From Romanomermis culicivorax (lineage: Eukaryota; Nematoda; Enoplea; Mermithida; Mermithidae), in contig CAWUHX010000127.1 of assembly GCA_963922205.1 (NCBI GenBank), forward strand, positions 124,001 through 188,000: a stretch of DNA of 64,000 nt, written 5' to 3'. Under the pieces are notes generated by a model that was not told the DNA's origin, searched no databases, and was given only the letters and a program-made list of their open reading frames with translations. The translations under genes and the position numbers were made by a program. Positions 11,368 to 23,969 of this stretch are shown here, piece after piece. Numbering within the stretch: position 1 is the first letter of the stretch; each line of letters starts with the position of its first letter.

Positions 11368-13772
11368 GATGCTGTAATGCAGCTTGCTGTTGGCTGAGGA
11401 TGCTGTAATGCAGCTTGCTGTTGGTATTGCTGCATCTGTTGGAACTGCTTTTGCAGCTCCTTCTGCTTTTTAAACTCCAGAAATTCATTATAATCTGAAT
11501 TCTGCTGATAATTTTCCTGGCTATCCTGATAACCTGAATAGCCCACATTATATGCACCTCTGCCTCTGTTATTAAAATTGGCATTAGGGTAACCTCCTCT
11601 ACCTCTATGGTTACCTCTAGCAAAATTGTTGAAGCCTCCCCTGTTGAAGGTAGGGAAGCTGGCTCTGCCTCTGCTCCTGCGCTCGGACAATACTCTCAAT
11701 GTCCTGCAGTCTGCAGTATTATGTGTTATGTTCTTATGGAACTCACACCATGGCTTTGTCGGATCTCGGGAAACTTGACCTCCCTGACTGGTACTAGGTA
11801 TGGCCACATCAGACCGATTTTCCGCTTGCCTGTTATCAACCTTTTGCTGGAGCTGGTCGAACCTTTCGACCAGTTGTACCATCTCTTTAGAAATCTTCAA
11901 TAGAAGAGATTCTTTCTTACCTTTTTCGGTCTGAGCCCTAGGGGCTTCCCGAACTGGAATCTCTTCTATCTCAGGAGAATCACTCCTTGACCTTTGGGTT
12001 TGGGCCTGTACCTGATTACCTACAGTTTGATATGGTTGCCGAAACCTTTGTCTCTGGCCTTGTTGATATCCTTCTGACTGGTTCCTAGCAACTACGGCAA
12101 TTTCAGGATCATGGCCACTAGGCATACCTACCTCATTAATTACAATAGGATCCTGTTGTGTACCCTTAGGTCCATATCTCTGAAAGGCATTCCTATATCT
12201 ACGTTCAATGTCATGAACTTCAACTGCTAGGTCATACCAAGTTCTAAAGGGATGCTTTGAATTCTTAAGTTCAGACTGGAATGTGGGGTCACTCTTATAT
12301 ATGAAGGTGTCAATGATCAGTCTCTGTTTAGACTGATAGTCTAAATCACCCTTTACAAGTTCCACTAATATGCTGACCCTTTTTAGAAACTCTACGGCTT
12401 GTTCATTGGGTCTTTGTTGGATCTCAAATAACTCCCTGGTTAACATTTCCAGGTTACATTCACGTGCAAAGACATTTATAATGGCTCTCCTGGCCTCCCT
12501 ATAGGTCATGTTGTCTCCTGCAACAGCCTTCGGTCTACCTTTAGAAAGCCTCAGCAGTGCTTCATACTTAGCTGATTCGGGTGTATCCCTACGGAATTCC
12601 CCTTCAAGTGCCGTTAAAAAGCTAAGCACCTGCTGATTTACCATACCCTCATCTAAAAGTTTGGGTAACAGACCTTTAACAATATTCGTGACTACAATCT
12701 CTTGTGCCAAATTATTTGATGGCACTTCCCTCTGATCATAAGCTGCTGTTAATACTGGATCAAGATCAGAGTTCAGGGATTGCAGCATAACCCTATTTGG
12801 ATCTCGTTGAGGTGGTACACCTCCTTGATATGATGGCATATTGTCTTTGTCAAACCTGTAATCCCTATATGGGAAACATGCCAATTGATCTGGTCTAAGG
12901 GTATTTGGATCAACTATATTTCCTCTACCATCATAGACCACTCTAGTTAAAGTTGGATGCTGCGAAGCTATCTGATTTTGATTCCTGAAGTCTGCTGATT
13001 GCTCAGCTCCTTCGAATCGAAGATCTCTAGCTGGACCTCTCCAACTTTTGGGCTCAAAGTTAAGCCTTTGCCCTTCATCAAATTCAGGCCTATTGCTAGG
13101 CCCTGCACCTGCATTCATTTCAGCAGTGAGACGGTTGTCTCTTTCTGCACCCCTAACACATGGTCTAACCTGTCTATTCGGCTCCTGTCGGCGCCTGTCG
13201 GCTTCTCTTTTATTGTCCTCGGTGGCGGCATTCACGATTATGTCGAACAAAGCTTCGACGGTCCCTTTAAATTCGCGTAGCTGCGTCGCCAACTCTTGAT
13301 TGGACATTTCCGGAGCTTTTTCCTGCAGTTGGAATCGCTCCTGCTCCTGGGGGATCCTCTCTAATCGTTGGTCGATTTCGGGGTCCCTTTCTTCCAAATT
13401 TGGTCGAATTTCGGGTGTAATGACGTCCCTTTTCGGTCCTGCTAATTCAACCTTTGGCGGCGGTGACCTTCTAAAGTTTCGCTGCGGCAGTCCATCGGCG
13501 TCTGGGTTTGGATTCGCCGGGCCTGCCTCCTGCGGATTGATGGCAATCGCTGGTGGTCGGTCAATTGGTACGCCTGCATCTTGCGGCGTAAAATGCATTG
13601 CATTCTGCTGCAATGGTTGAACCCTCGTGGGAGTTTGATCTGGGATCACTGGGTCTGGAGCAGCATGCCGTTACTGATCTCCGTCTCCCAAATTGACTAG
13701 ATTCCCAGCACTCCCCACTCTGGGTGGTGATCTATGTAAAGTATTACCTCTCGGTATCCTTTTATTAGGCAT
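11349..13772 (-). pseudogene. gag: Gypsy-family Gag, long and nearly intact, pol deleted
   Basis: One frame of about 807 codons. The natural ATG is probably at 13772, because the related gag at 30121-28362 has a matching N-terminus (RGNTL..R.PPR). A TAA at 13671-13673 stands where that copy has Gln, so 766 codons remain open after it. The N-terminal half is rich in Pro, Asn and Arg. The capsid-like region includes [19 protein letters not shown] and [13 protein letters not shown]. The zinc knuckle is [15 protein letters not shown] (C-x2-H-x4-H-x4-C), followed by an Asn/Gly/Arg-rich tail and poly-Gln. The frame runs into the partial LTR and stops, so protease and pol are missing. Role: particle assembly and RNA binding. 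Confidence 0.8.
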
Positions 13773-14017
13773 TTTGAAACCTGCTAACTTTCTGTAGAAA
13801 CCTGGAGGATTTTCTTTTCTCCTAGTCTGACTACGAAGTTCCGTGGTAAGGAGTTAAAAGCCACCACTTGTTGTGCAGGTCTTTCCTTAAGAGGCGTAAG
13901 AAAAGATAGCTCTGGTCTGAACTGACCTGTTAGAACTGATCCCTTGGCTAAGCCTCGGTGATAGTGCAACAGTCCGGTTCCCCAGACCTACAACAACAAA
14001 GATAAACTAAACTCTAA

Positions 14018-14215
14018 GGGCTGGATGACAGAAGGCGATTTAGTTTAAGTTTGATTTAGCGTTAAACTCGATTTAAACTCCGCTTACCAAAACTAAGTTT
14101 AAATCTCGATTTAAGCTAAGTCGAGTTTAAGTCGACCTGGCATGACAGAAGGCGATTTAAAGTCGATTTTGGTAAACCTAGTTTTAACTCGATTTAAGTC
14201 TATAATTTGATTGGA
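14018..14215. repeat. left subterminal iterated motif of Harbinger copy 2
   Basis: TTTAA-CTCGATTTAA and its complement occur about eight times here and again at 16910-17080. The motif differs from that of copy 1 (TTTAGCTAAAC) although the position is the same. Confidence 0.7.
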
Positions 14216-14341
14216 ATCATATTACACAACATTTCTAACAAGATTTACACACACACATTTTGTAAAGTTTGTTGTGTTTCCACATGCTAAAAAACTATTG
14301 GGTTGTGTTTTGCGAGTACTACTGTTTATTGTGATTACAAA

Positions 14342-16406
14342 ATGAGTACAGATAAGAAAAAAGATCGTGATAGCAATTTTTCAGTTTTTGAAACTAATTA
14401 TCTCATCGAATGCGTCTCAGAACATTTGAATATACTGGAAAACAAGAAAACGGATAGTAATACAACAAAATCGAAAAAGGATTCATGGAACGCTATAGCC
14501 AAAGCCTTTAAAGAAAATCCGGATTGCAAGCCACGGATTCCAGCACAACTTGAATCAAAATGGAAGAACTTGAAAACAGTAAGACATTTTTTTCATGCAA
14601 ACGTACGTACAAATTACAATACCTGTCATTATTTATAAACTGTTCGAATTTTTATGATTCATCAAATATAATTTGCAGAGTAAAGCTACTGTGGTTTATT
14701 ATCAAGATGTTTGTAAAAAAGAATCTTAATTCGAACAGCTTATACAGTACATATAATAAGCCTAATTTCTTTCAAAATAATCTGCCACAATTGTACGGCG
14801 TTTAGCCAAACCTTGTTTGTTGTTACCCACTGGATATTCATCTTTGTTCATGATCGTTTGAAATTCTTCTGGCTGGTCATCTTCTTGCACGTCGTCACCA
14901 CGCATATGCGCGAAGTTATGAAGAACACAGCAAGCAACTATGATAACTCCGCACCTTTCTGGTTTAAAAGACATTTTTTGACTAAGGCAGGGAAATCTTC
15001 GTTTCAGGATTCCATTGAGTCGTTCTACGACCATTCGAGTAGAAGAGAGAGCAAAGTTGTATCTCTTTTCAGCAGGACTTTGAGGGTTGGCTAATGGAGT
15101 CATCAAATAACGTAAGCAAGGGTAGCCTCGATCCCCCACTAAGTGAAAACGACCAGGCAGTTCTTCTAGTTTATCCTTTAGACGGGATTCGTGAAAAACT
15201 CTTGAATCGTGGGTACTACCCATCCAACTAGCAACAACATTCCTGATGATGAGCTTGTGATCGCACATTAGTTGCACATTGATCGAAAACCATCCTTTTC
15301 TGTTTCTGTAAAGTTCTGCATCATTTCCGCCAGGGTTGATAATGGGCACGTGTGTACAATCGATTGCACCAAGAACTCCTGGAAAACCACTTTTTTGATA
15401 GAACGCTTCTTGAATTTCTTGATATGTTGTTTTATTGCATTCATGGTAGTTCAATTTCACTCATTTTTGCTCAGAATCGGATTTAAACTACAATTTGCGT
15501 TCTATCCTTTAAAATATTACAGGTATAAACAAATTCACATTCAAAACTTTTATCCACATTAGTGCAACTGTGGAAAATAAACGTCACTCATTGAGTCATT
15601 GTGCTTGTTATAAATTTCAGAAGTTCGGATACTTTCATGCTAAACTAACTTAAAAAGCATTAAATACGAGTAGTATCTTTTTAGACAAGGTCAAAAATTT
15701 GAAATTACTGTTATCTTAGATGAAAGTGAGATAAAATAAATTTATACTATTTTGGCGGGAAGGCCAAGTTTCGCTGTTTTCCTGCAAAATTGAAACATTT
15801 TTGGTATTTGTGATTCCAAAAAAAATTTTGCACGTCAGGCACAGGCACCAAAACAATTTGTATACGACCCAAAGTTTATAGGTTAAAAATCATTTTTATT
15901 TTCATGTTTCACCAGATCTGGCCACAGAAAAATCCAACCATTCCGAAATGGACGACGAAGAATCCATTTTGCCAGAAAATGAAATTTCAAAAAGTGTCAG
16001 TCAAAGTGTCTTACTATCCGAAATAATTCAAGAGCCTCCAAAAAAAATGCTACGCGCTGGCTTTGGAAAATTAGTTGAAAATCCAACATCGTCAGCAATT
16101 GCTAAAAAACAGCTGTTTGATTTGGAAAGGTCGCAACATGAAGCACAGCATTTACTCAAGATGAAGCTGATGCAAGAAAAACATGATCTTAAAATGAAAG
16201 CCATACAAGAAGAAATTTGCGCATCTCAGCTAAAGGATCAATATTACAGTCGACTGCTCAGTGAAACTCCTTTCCGTGGTTATTGCCAGGTTTCGTCACA
16301 ATTCAATGCAAGTGTACCTGCCCATCAAGTAATGCCTCGAAATGACCAGCATCCTGATAATTTTCACAATTCGCTACAAGGCAGCTCGATTTATATGAAT
16401 ATTTAA
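14342..16406 (+). pseudogene. Myb/SANT-like Harbinger protein, middle exon missing
   Basis: Exon 1 is 14342-14578 (79 codons, ending AAAACA/GTAAGA) and aligns with exon 1 of copy 1: FETNYLIECVSEH, DSWNAIAKAF, NPDCKPRIPAQLESKWKNLKT. The last exon, after TTTCACCAG near 15913, runs to 16406 and contains a charged coiled coil (DLERSQHEAQHLLKMKLMQE). The expected GGGPP-containing second exon is not visible between 14640 and 15910, so the gene is probably broken. The opposite-strand transposase exon 2 lies in the gap, as in copy 1. Confidence 0.65.
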
Positions 16407-16877
16407 ATCACGTATACTGAACAGTGATTGCATTTGATGTACTACTTGGGGCACACAGGTAAAAATATGCTAACTAGTTGCACTTTTTATTTTATCCAAA
16501 AGTGTTAACCCAAATAACTTTTTAGTAGAGTAGAAAAAAAAACTTTTCGACCTTCCTAAAATTTTTTGTTTCAAATCAGAAAAAAACATTTGTCACTTGC
16601 ATGCACTTATCTGCCCATTTATGCTTATGATATATAAATTTACCTGTGTGTCGACAGCCAAAGCAAAGTGACGTTTTGTTTTTCGTTGTAATTTGTCATC
16701 CAAAAGGTCAATTAAGGCCCGCATTGTTTCTTTCGTAAATCGATATCTTTCAATAAACTTTGTATCCGGATACTTTTCAAATGGATTTGTCCTACTGATA
16801 ACATTTTGGGCAATGTCACTTTCTGAATCGGAATCGCTTAAAAGCTCTACAAATTCAACAAATTCGACCGCATTCAT
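14762..16877 (-). pseudogene. Harbinger DDE transposase of copy 2, internally deleted
   Basis: Exon 1 is 16877-16644 (78 codons, ATG at 16877, acidic start, RYRFTKETMRALIDLLDDKL as in copy 1) and ends at ACACAG/GTAAAT. The catalytic exon is open from about 15440 to 14762 with GAIDCTHVPI, GSTHDSRVF, GDRGYPCLRYLMTP and VVERLNGILKRRFP, so the three acidic residues are intact. The segment equivalent to LRYLANGCF through the helix-turn-helix of copy 1 is missing between 15440 and 16640, replaced by unrelated AT-rich sequence. Probably inactive alone. Confidence 0.8.
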
Positions 16878-17446
16878 GGCTTTCAAAATACTAATATGTG
16901 TGTCTTCTAGTTAAATCGAGATTTAAACCTACCCCCACCCAGGTTTAAAATCTCGATTTAAAAGGGTCAACTTTTAAATCGAGTTTAGCCTAAATCACTT
17001 TCTGTCATACCATAAAAATTAAATCGAGTTTTTAAAATGTGTTTAAGTCGAGTTTAAACTCGGTTTAACGCTAAATCGCCTTCTGTCATACGGCCCTAAA
17101 AAGCGGGGCCTTACCAAGGACCTCCGCAGTCTCCTAGCTGAGACAAGGAATCCCCTCAGGGATAAACTTACTCGGGTATAACCCGTAAGGGGTTTCCCAA
17201 AACTTACCTGGTGTAAGCCGGCGCCTGGGCCTCTGGCCCTCCGCCTTCGTCGACGTTCGATAATAAATCCTAAATAATAAATAACAAATATGTAAATCAA
17301 TAATACCGACGAAATATTAAAAAATGTGGATAAACCACAGTTGAAATTTATGCAAAACAAAGACGAATTGCTGGGAATTTTATTTGGGGATGCCAGCAAA
17401 GTAACGAAAATATAATAAAAACGGAAATATAGTGAACAATGATTTT

Positions 17447-20400
17447 TCACTCTTTTTTGGTCTCTCTGTGGCGCTCCACTTCTATGCAAAAATGTCTGGG
17501 CCACTGGTCGTCCCTTTGCTCGATTTGCATGGCGATTTCCCCGCACGAATTGGCATCAACAGGGTGCCCAACAAAATTGTGCCTCCAGGTCTTGGTTTTG
17601 GCATTGCCAATTTCCTCCACCTCCATAGGGTCATGGAATGTGCCCTTGGAAACCTCCTCTGGCTCAGCCTCCACCACCCTGGTCTACCTGGGTACAGAGC
17701 AGGGTTCGCAAATGCATCATCTCTCTCGTACTGCCTCCATGCCGATCCGCTGCTTGTGGAGCCCCTATATTGTTGACTTGGTTGCCGAAAAGTTGTGTTT
17801 AGAGATTTAGAAGATGAAGATTGAGATTTTGAAATTTGACTTTTAAAGAAGAACTAGCGGGCTCCAATAAGACCTCTGGCTAGTTGAGTTTGATGATTGA
17901 AGCATTGGCAGCTGCTGTTTTTTAGCCAGCCGAAGCTTTGGCACCTTAAATTTACCTTGACTTTTGGCCTCTGTGCGCTGAAACTTACCCGGTTGCACTT
18001 GATCATCACCTGGTGCCTTCTGCCTCATGCTCATTTGGTTTAGCCTTTGCAAACCCATAAAAATATATTGGTTAAAGGCCCCAATGTGGAATACCACCTT
18101 CTGATGGCTGTTGGTGTGATCATGAGGAAATTCAGTTGCAAAAATATCATCAGGGTCACATACCTGATGGCCATGAAGACGTCTGAAGCATCATACTCTT
18201 GAAGCCACCTGGGAATGAGTGTTAATATGATCCATTCCCAAGTGTCTTCAGGTACCCATTCTCCATCAAACATAAAACCACCTTGCATTTGGAATTGTTG
18301 GTGGTAATTATCATAAATTTTGGCCATGACATCATTGACCATTCTATAGACTATTGGCCTCTCTTGGCAGTCAAAAGTGAAATAATTGACCACGGCGGGA
18401 TTTTCAAAAGAAATGGGGCCTATCAGTTGCCTTTGTTCCATTTGCCATTCGGAGTAATCAATCAGAGTTTCTGCCAACTGACCTGAAGTGGCATACTGAG
18501 TTGCTTCCCTTGCCCCTCTAGCAACTACCTTGAATTTGACATTTTGAACAGTTTCTCCTCTGATTGAAAATCGGGCTTAACCAGCATGCTTCCTGCTTGT
18601 TGGTTATAAAATTTTTTGTAAGTTGCTGTATAGCTTGTTGGGACGATGTAGATTTGCCAGATTTACTGCTTACCTCTCCACTGGTTTTTGATACTGATTG
18701 AATCTAAGCGTAAGTTGTTGCTGATGTGGTAGGCATATCCAACATCATTTGACTTCTGGAGGTCTCCAATTGCGACCTTCGAGTCATTGTAGTGGCTGGC
18801 GTCATGGTTTCTTCTGCCCTGCTGTAGGCATTGTTCCCCAATCCAGTTGATAGCATTCTTTTTGGCTGTTGTTGGGCCACTTGTCTATGCTGGCATGCTT
18901 TGCTAAGTCATAGGTAGTGCTTTACCTTCTCTTTTGTCAATTGCTGAATAAATCTTTCTGACATACCTTCGGCCAACATTTGTTGGACTCTTTTGGGAGA
19001 ATATACTTCTGGGATTCCTTCTTCATGAAGTCTACTCCTTTTCATTAAGTCTGTTGCTGCAACAGCCATATCTGAGCCATCATCAGAGTATGATTGCTCC
19101 TTCAGCTGTTTCTGTATAGCCTGCTGGGGCAGGAACTCTTGCTGCACCAGGTGCTTCTGTTCTTGGATTTTGGCCTGAAGGGCCTTGCGTTTAGCTTGCA
19201 GGTCATCGGTTCTAGGGTCCTTGGACTGGACAGCAATTTCTTGAGATGCTTCCTGTATTTTGTCCAGTCTAACATCTATTACTGACATTTTTGCTGCAGT
19301 TTCATCAATTAGAGTTTGAACTTTTGCCTCCTCTATTTCTTCCTGCTGTGTTTTGGTCTCCATGGAATCTTTATCTTCCAATGTTTGGCCTGCAGGCTCC
19401 AAGATTTCACCTTCCTCCTCCACCAAACTAGATTCAGAGTCTGAAGCCTGTATTTTTGTCAACAGCTGTTTAATTTTAGCTGGTAAAACAGCTGGAGCTG
19501 GAGGCATGGATTGCATTATGGCGACTGCAACAAGGTTCAGTTTATGCCACTGCTTGGGGCTGACTTACCATAACTTGTTGCACTGCCGCTGGTTGAGCTT
19601 GCAGCAGCCCCACCACTATTACTGCAGCAGCTTTCAGAGCTACTGTGGTTACCACTGGTTGCTGGGTTTTAACACTGGTGCAGCCACTTGCTGCTGAGTT
19701 TTGACTTGTCCTAGCCCCCTAGCTTGTGCTGTTTGGGACGTAGAAGGACGATTCAATGGTACCTTAGAAACTAACTCACCGGCTGGGGTATATGTCAAAG
19801 TATGCCTGGGGATATTGGAGGCTAACATTCTCTCCCAGAAACTATTAGTAACAAATTCTGGTCTGATTTCTAAAAGGTTACGTAGTGCATCTAGAGCTGC
19901 ATACCTCAGCTCTTCTGGTAATATAGATCTTTTGGCAAAACAATTATGGTTCACCCAAAGTGTGAAATCATATTGATATGGGCACACGTCTATCAAGTAG
20001 AATTCTATGAACAATGCCTTTCACCTGAATGTTTTGGGAAAAATACTAAGCTGAAAGCACTTTTTCTGGAGGTTATGCCTGACCATAGTCAAGGCAAGGC
20101 AGTCTAAATCAAAGTAGCGACCATTGGTCCTTCTAAGATATTCCCGCAAGGTGACTGTTTTGTCCCTGTCCTTGTTATCATGACCTGCTCCATATATTTT
20201 GTATATGCTGACAAGGTCTTCTAATACTGAATAAACAGCTAAGAGCAAGTCAGAGTTTAAAAATTCTTGCAAACTTACCCACTCCTTTTCCATAAGCCCG
20301 GTCACATCCATAACTTATGTCTGACTGTTTGTCAACACAAGGCTAATATAATGGGTGAATAGCTTACCCAATGGATTGTCAACCTCTCTCATGTTGAACA

Positions 20401-21441
20401 AGGTGGTAACTTTGTCTTGCCCGATCTTTTCAACATTGAATCCATACACTGGGTGTCCTCCAAAAATGGACACTCCTTGGATAAATTTGAGTACTTAGCT
20501 GGTCTTCTCAATGTCTACCAATACTAATTCCTTGGGATTAGCTGGCCAGTACCCAAAAGTTCCTTTGAACCATTGGTCCAGCTCATGGATCCTGACAACT
20601 GGTTTGACATTGCAGTCTAAATATTTAAAAAGATTCTTAATTTTTATATTTATTCCCCTTGGTTCAGCATATAAGTTTAGGTTGACAGTTCACTATCACC
20701 ACTACACCAAGCAGGTTAAGTTTCACAAATAAAGAAGTTGGTGCAGGCATTGTGTTAAGTGCACCACTGATATAACAAACATATAGCTGGTAGGCAACTA
20801 CCACATTACCAAACCTTACCCTTGCTTCCTCTATATGTTGGGGAGGGTAGACCTGATCCCATTGTCCACTATTTGATCGGATCCCAATCTCTGACCAGCT
20901 GCATGAGTGACCAAGCAGGTTCCATTTCTGGGGCACATTATTTACAATTTTTATAGTGCTTGGGATACATAATTTTTTATGATTTTGATATAAAAAAGTG
21001 GTATGCTTTGATTTGAAAATAATTACTTCTAGTTAAAATTTTGATTACTTAAAATTTAATGGGCTGAACCCAAGGTTCTAGGTTCCCCTTGAAAAGTCTA
21101 ACTCTCCCTTACAGCAGGTTTATTTCCAAATTGGCAAATCCCTGATTGGCTATGAGTTTCCAATTCTTGGTACTCCCATTTTTTGCTCCCTCTAAGTTCT
21201 AACCTCATCTGCCCTTAATTTTGGGGCACAGAGTTGGTCTTCCAGTGATGTTTCTGGGCATATCCTGTGTTTTCCAAAAATGTTTAATAAAATAAGTTGG
21301 AAACTTACCATTGATGAAGAAGAAACAGCTGTCTTGCCATTCATGTGGTGAGCCGAACTTCATGGGCGGCTCTGTATGTGCCCACTCACGTGTGGGAGTT
21401 TTTTGGGGGTTCCAAGCACCTTTTCCCATTTTCACTTTCAA
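17447..21441 (-). pseudogene. unidentified long third ORF downstream of integrase
   Basis: Between integrase and the 3' LTR the minus strand reads as a large decayed protein, over 1000 codons, broken by a handful of stops and shifts. Open pieces are 21441-21205, 20936-20664, about 20650-20330, 20311-20021, 20014-19649, 19516-18908, 18477-18040, 18097-17843 and 17677-17447. The middle is Gln-rich, and 19516-18908 is acidic then coiled-coil ([17 protein letters not shown]). The piece 18477-18040 has several Trp/Tyr-rich stretches ([19 protein letters not shown]). I recognise no family and see no signal peptide or clear membrane anchor, so an envelope role is not supported. GTAAG sequences occur in it, but the frames read through them, so I do not call introns. 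Confidence 0.5.
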
Positions 21442-21924
21442 AAATTTCTCTTTGCAATAATCAAAATAATTTGAATTTTTTCAAATTTGAACACTGAAAA
21501 AGTATAATTTAGCGACCTTAGCTCATTTTCTTTTTATACGAGGTTCGAGGAAATACTCTTCTTCTATCTGAAGGAAATATAGAATTCAGATATTCGGGGG
21601 CAGGAGTAATATCTGTTGAAAAAAGTAAAAAATTGAAATTTATATTTTTTTGTAAAATTGGAGAAGTTTTCGGTTGTCACTTTGGTATAAAAACCCAAAG
21701 TATTTTTCCCAAAGTCTGAAATATATGAAAAAATTCAACCAAATTATTACAAATAATACACAAATGTGATAAATATTATAAACTTTACAAGATAACTTAC
21801 AATAAGTTCCTACACGCATGAGATATATACACAATTTCTGCCCAAAATTGCACAGAGTTCCACCTTAATTGAAATTTCACAATGAAATTGCTTGATTTGA
21901 GGGGTCCAATTGTAACTGTATGCC

Positions 21925-23061
21925 CTATATTGGACTTTTGCTCTTTTTCTTTGCTTCCTGATTGGCTTGCACTATTCGCGACAAGACCCTAATGGTCTCA
22001 TAACGAAAGTGTTTCAACCTGCTGATTAAAACAACTTGGGGATTTAGTGGGTTGTCCCAATAAATAATGGTGACCACATTCTTCGTCATTTGCGAAATGT
22101 ATAAAACAAAGAATGGACCAGACCATGGAAGTCCTAATTTTTTCTGCTTATCAACTTTGAGCAGAACTCAGTCCTTTCCCTCAAACTTTTGTTCCTTAGA
22201 CTTTTTATTGAAGTACGTCTTCAATTTTTCTACAGCACTCTGGATATTTTTTGCAATATCCTCATAAAGGTTGACTAAATGATTTGTCAAGACAAATTTG
22301 TATGCCTCTGCATTGACATCTGGCATTACAACATCGTATGCTTTCAACAAGTTAAACCCAGAGGTTGCCTCGTGACCTCTAAGCAATGAAAATGGGTATT
22401 GTCCTGTTGCTGCATGTGGTGTAGCATTACAGGCAAAGAGCACAGCTCTCAAATATCATGGCCAGTTGTCCTTTTCTTCAATCGCCACTTTTCTGAGCTG
22501 CTTTATAAGTGTCTGATTGAATCTTTCAACCATACCATTTCCTTGAGGATGGTAAGCTGTTGTATAAATTTTCTGACACTCTAATAACTTGCAGATTTCC
22601 TCCATTAGATTTGAGGTAAAACAACCTCCTCTATCACTGAGTAATCTCCGTGGAGTCCCATGCCTGAATACAATAGCTTGTAGAAATGTATCTACACGGT
22701 TGCTAGCCGACTGATCAGGGATCAATTCAGCTTCAACCCATTTTGTAAAATATTCCTGAAAGACTATTACATATGGTCTCTTCTCACTTAAAGGAGAAAT
22801 ACTCACTATGTCTACTGAAAGTATGTCAAATGGACATTCTGGAATTATTTGTATCAAGGGTGGAATTTCAGCATTTCCCGGATAAGCCATTTGGCAAATT
22901 GGACAAAACTTTATCCAATGTGTGACATCCTTTACTATTCTAGGCCACCAAAACAGCTTCTTGATCATAGCAAGAGTTCTTTTGAACCCTTGATGAGTTA
23001 TTATAATGGCACCATGGTAGTGGTGCAAAGTATTGTCCTTAAGACAGGGTGGAACCACCAC
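21925..23061 (-). pseudogene. retrotransposon integrase
   Basis: Integrase joins retroelement cDNA to target DNA. The open part 23061-22456 contains the HH-CC zinc domain (HYHGAIIITHQGFKRT, then CPICQ), the catalytic Asp in LSVDIVSIS, the second in LLSDRGGCFTS and the Glu in GNGMVERFNQTL. After a stop, 22452-22168 continues with the core's end. Further frames to about 21925 hold a C-terminal GPF-type module (GPFFVLY). The DDE residues remain, but the frame is broken near 22455. Confidence 0.85.
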
Positions 23062-23639
23062 CTGATCATCAGCTCCCTATCTGGCTTCTCAGTATAACAC
23101 TTCATTCTGGATATAAAATCCACTGTGATACTTGGTTGTTGCCTTTGGACCCAATCTACCAAAATAGGGTTTTAATACTTCATCCTTCCTGTGCAAGAGG
23201 GCCATTAAATTGATTAAATTGACTGATTAGCCCTTTTGGCAGCTCATCTTGTTTCAGGTCTGCCAAATTAAATTCCGATTCCTTTTCCGGATATAACCAG
23301 GTTACTTATTTTTCCTTACCTTTTTCCTGGTTACTTTTCTTTTCTTTCACTTGTCCCTGATTGCCATCAGGCTGAACTTGAGCCTAATACTTCTTCTCCG
23401 CTCCTTGTAATGACAGCATTTTCCAGGTTTACAGGGGAGCTAGATTCTGGATAACCCTCAGAATCTTCATAATATATCTGGGTGAATCATGAATTTGTGT
23501 CAAGTCTTTGACTATCCCAGATTTGATCCTTGGTCTTCAGCTCTGGATATAATGAAATACCATTTTGAGGATCTCAATCTGTCAGAATTCTGAATCTCTT
23601 GAGCAAATTGAGATGAGTTTCCTCAGTTTTCTGTGCTTC

Positions 23640-23969
23640 CTAATCTTCCAGGTTTGACTCTCTACTATCCTCTGAGAACATATGTTCCCATTTTGACAGT
23701 ATTTTTTCAGTTTGATTGTCTGGTTCATTCATCCTAGAGAGAAAATCTGTTATAGCATTTTGTTTACCAGGCACATACTCTAGCTTATGGTTAAACTGTG
23801 AGATGAATGAGTACCATCTCTTGAGCTTACCATTTGTCATCGCATTTACTTTCATTGAGAGCAAAAGCTCGTGATCCGTTCTTATGATAACTTTATGACC
23901 TACCAGATAGTGCTTGTATAACTTCAAGCCATAAACTACACCAGACATTCTCTCTCCATGGCTGACCAT
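23640..23969 (-). pseudogene. RNase H domain of the gypsy pol
   Basis: Degrades RNA in RNA:DNA hybrids during reverse transcription. Visible are SGVVYGLKLYKHYLVG, the catalytic-site RTDHELLL, then KRWYSFISQFNHKLEY and VPGKQNAITDFLSR, the standard Ty3/gypsy RNase H ending. Neighbouring pieces at 24000-24300 continue the RT connection but are fragmented. Between 23061 and 23640 only degenerate linker remains. Confidence 0.8.

Larger units (their letters stand above)
14018..17096. mobile_element. PIF/Harbinger DNA transposon, copy 2, inside the LTR
   Basis: Ends GGGCTGGATGACAGAAGGCG at 14018 and the complement of GGGCCGTATGACAGAAGGCG ending at 17096, flanked by TAA at 14015-14017 and 17097-17099. 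The empty site is seen in the partial LTR near 11330, which continues without the element and with a single TAA, so both insertion and 3-bp duplication are directly shown. Length 3079 bp. The gene layout mirrors copy 1 (Myb-like on plus, transposase on minus, exons interleaved), but the middle has decayed: the second Myb exon and the N-terminal part of transposase exon 2 are not found. Subterminal regions carry repeated AAATCGAGTTTAA motifs. Confidence 0.93.
13869..17438 (-). repeat. gypsy LTR, about 490 bp, split by Harbinger copy 2
   Basis: Excluding the insertion 14018-17096 (and one TAA), the LTR runs from TGTTGTGCAGG at 13869 to GAACA at 17438, so on minus it begins TGTTC and ends ACAACA. 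On the lower side, after two bases, minus strand continues TGGTGGCTTTTAACTCC, a plausible primer-binding site for the gag copy at 13772. On the upper side there is a purine-rich minus-strand stretch (17439-17470) suitable as a polypurine tract for the copy that ends at 17450. The LTR may thus be shared by two tandem copies. The outer edge at 17438 is an estimate. Confidence 0.6.

Noticed and set aside
14676-14731. Possible second Myb exon of Harbinger copy 2 after ATTTGCAG
   Set aside because: It reaches a stop after about 16 codons and lacks the GGGPP block of the equivalent exon in copy 1.
17447-21441. Introns in the third retroelement ORF at GTAAG sites
   Set aside because: The reading frame continues through several of them, so splicing is not needed to explain the coding signal.
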